Of a DNA stretch of 64,000 bases, positions 63,500 to 64,000 are shown one piece after another (position 1 is the first letter of the stretch; each line of letters begins with the position of its first letter). Made by a program: the position numbers and the translations under genes. The stretch covers positions 1 through 64,000 of the forward strand of contig CAJXOH010000001.1 in assembly GCA_913057895.1 (NCBI GenBank), in the 5' to 3' direction. The notes under the pieces are model-generated. The model was not told where the DNA came from and did not search any database. It worked only from the letters and a program-made list of their open reading frames with translations. This stretch comes from an uncultured Bacteroidota bacterium. GTDB taxonomy: Bacteria > Bacteroidota > Rhodothermia > Balneolales > Balneolaceae.

Positions 63500-64000
63500 C
63501 TAAGACCCACCTTGTAAAATTTTGAGTGGATGTCTAGCCATAGACCTAAAAAATGGAGCATATGGCAGGCGCGAAAAGATCCAAAGTTCTTGACCAAGAT
63601 GGCTCGATTCATCCAAAAAACGCAAAATATCATGGATAGAATTACGCTTAAAGAGAGTGTCAAAAATTGGACGTCCATTAGCTGGTTCGTGATCTAAAAT
63701 GGATAATAACATTAGATCATAAATGCGAAATCGAGTTGGGGATTGGCCAGCAGGGGTGGGATCGACACCTGATATAAGTTGTGTAATCACTCGGTCAACC
63801 TGTGTTTGAATCCGAGAAAATGTATATCCAGTGGAAGGTTTTGTGTGACCAGCCCAGACTCCCATAGAAAGTGTGCGTTCATTAATACGAGGAGCATATG
63901 AGGTGGTTTCCATAGGAATATTGCCAGATTCTCTTCGAGTGATCGTGTATTGATCATGAGTTAGGTTGAATTCTGACTCAAGGTAGTTTTTGATTGATTC
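63500..64000 (-). CDS. crtY: Lycopene beta-cyclase, C-terminal part (N-terminus off the window)
   Basis: The frame is open from the window's right edge to the stop at 63500, giving 166 visible codons. YTITRRESGNIPMETTSYAPRINERTLSMGVWAG followed by TKPSTGYTFSRIQTQVDRVI is the conserved C-terminal block of bacterial CrtY (RExGvIPM and pTGYsf motifs). CrtY cyclises lycopene to beta-carotene, the substrate of Blh. The N-terminal FAD fold lies outside. The first visible residues are ESIKNYLESEF. Confidence 0.85.
   Translation of the reverse strand, partial: ESIKNYLESEFNLTHDQYTITRRESGNIPMETTSYAPRINERTLSMGVWAGHTKPSTGYTFSRIQTQVDRVITQLISGVDPTPAGQSPTRFRIYDLMLLSILDHEPANGRPIFDTLFKRNSIHDILRFLDESSHLGQELWIFSRLPYAPFFRSMARHPLKILQGGS

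Overview
The window is a dense, bacterial, chromosomal housekeeping segment with no sign of mobile elements, CRISPR arrays or rRNA. Gene content and sequence style point to the Bacteroidota/FCB side of the tree, most plausibly a marine Rhodothermota/Balneolota-like lineage. This is an inference. The supporting evidence is the single-polypeptide Bacteroidota-style SdhC followed by SdhA and SdhB, the PAMD-like variant of the CoaC motif, a DUF3098 protein, a bacillithiol gene (bshC), ATP-type PEP carboxykinase, a LuxE/LuxC pair, a TonB-dependent B12 receptor and a lycopene cyclase-Blh pair that implies retinal (rhodopsin) synthesis.

Layout. 1-6370 (minus strand): lipase-like hydrolase (runs off the edge), a small anchored protein, coaBC, rpoZ, gmk, yicC, a GlmM-type mutase and PduO. 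6497-11992 (plus): sdhCAB and recQ, then a lipoprotein on the other strand. 12411-15865: coaX, a cell-wall amidase (minus) and a queuosine-mannosyltransferase-like GT. 15898-18240 (minus): dnaB and a family-4-like uracil-DNA glycosylase. 18313-27523 (plus): a bifunctional nuclease, a BshC/5-FTHF cyclo-ligase fusion, tmk, an SRPBCC protein, an AroE/PgeF fusion, a histone-deacetylase-family hydrolase, dxr and rseP. 27520-35093 (minus): a translation block read as tRNA-Val, thrS, infC, rpmI, rplT, pheS, pheT, then a coiled-coil gene and zapA. 35182-45447: nusB, ychF, a SPOR-like protein, deoC, pckA, the agmatine-to-putrescine pair, gatB, tpiA and purD. 45461-50318: luxE-like, luxC-like and leuS. 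50325-58282: citrate synthase, a Maf/MazG fusion, a DUF3098 protein, a dicarboxylate symporter, an MBL hydrolase, a TPR protein, a small orphan protein and a divergent Y-family polymerase. 58334-64000: an exported amidase, a cobalamin riboswitch with btuB, blh and the end of crtY.

How the genes work together. CoaBC and CoaX cover much of CoA synthesis. SdhCAB, citrate synthase and PckA cover central carbon flow. AguA/AguB make putrescine from agmatine. PduO and the riboswitch-controlled receptor handle B12 adenosylation and uptake. CrtY and Blh lead from lycopene to retinal. The most unusual content is not a mobile system. It is a set of domain fusions (BshC+FTHF cyclo-ligase, AroE+PgeF, Maf+MazG), a uracil glycosylase that has lost its iron-sulfur cysteines, a LuxE/LuxC aldehyde-forming pair without luciferase, and several repeat or palindrome clusters in otherwise short control regions (dinB, pckA, the btuB/blh gap). 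No wholly new multi-gene system is demonstrable from sequence alone.
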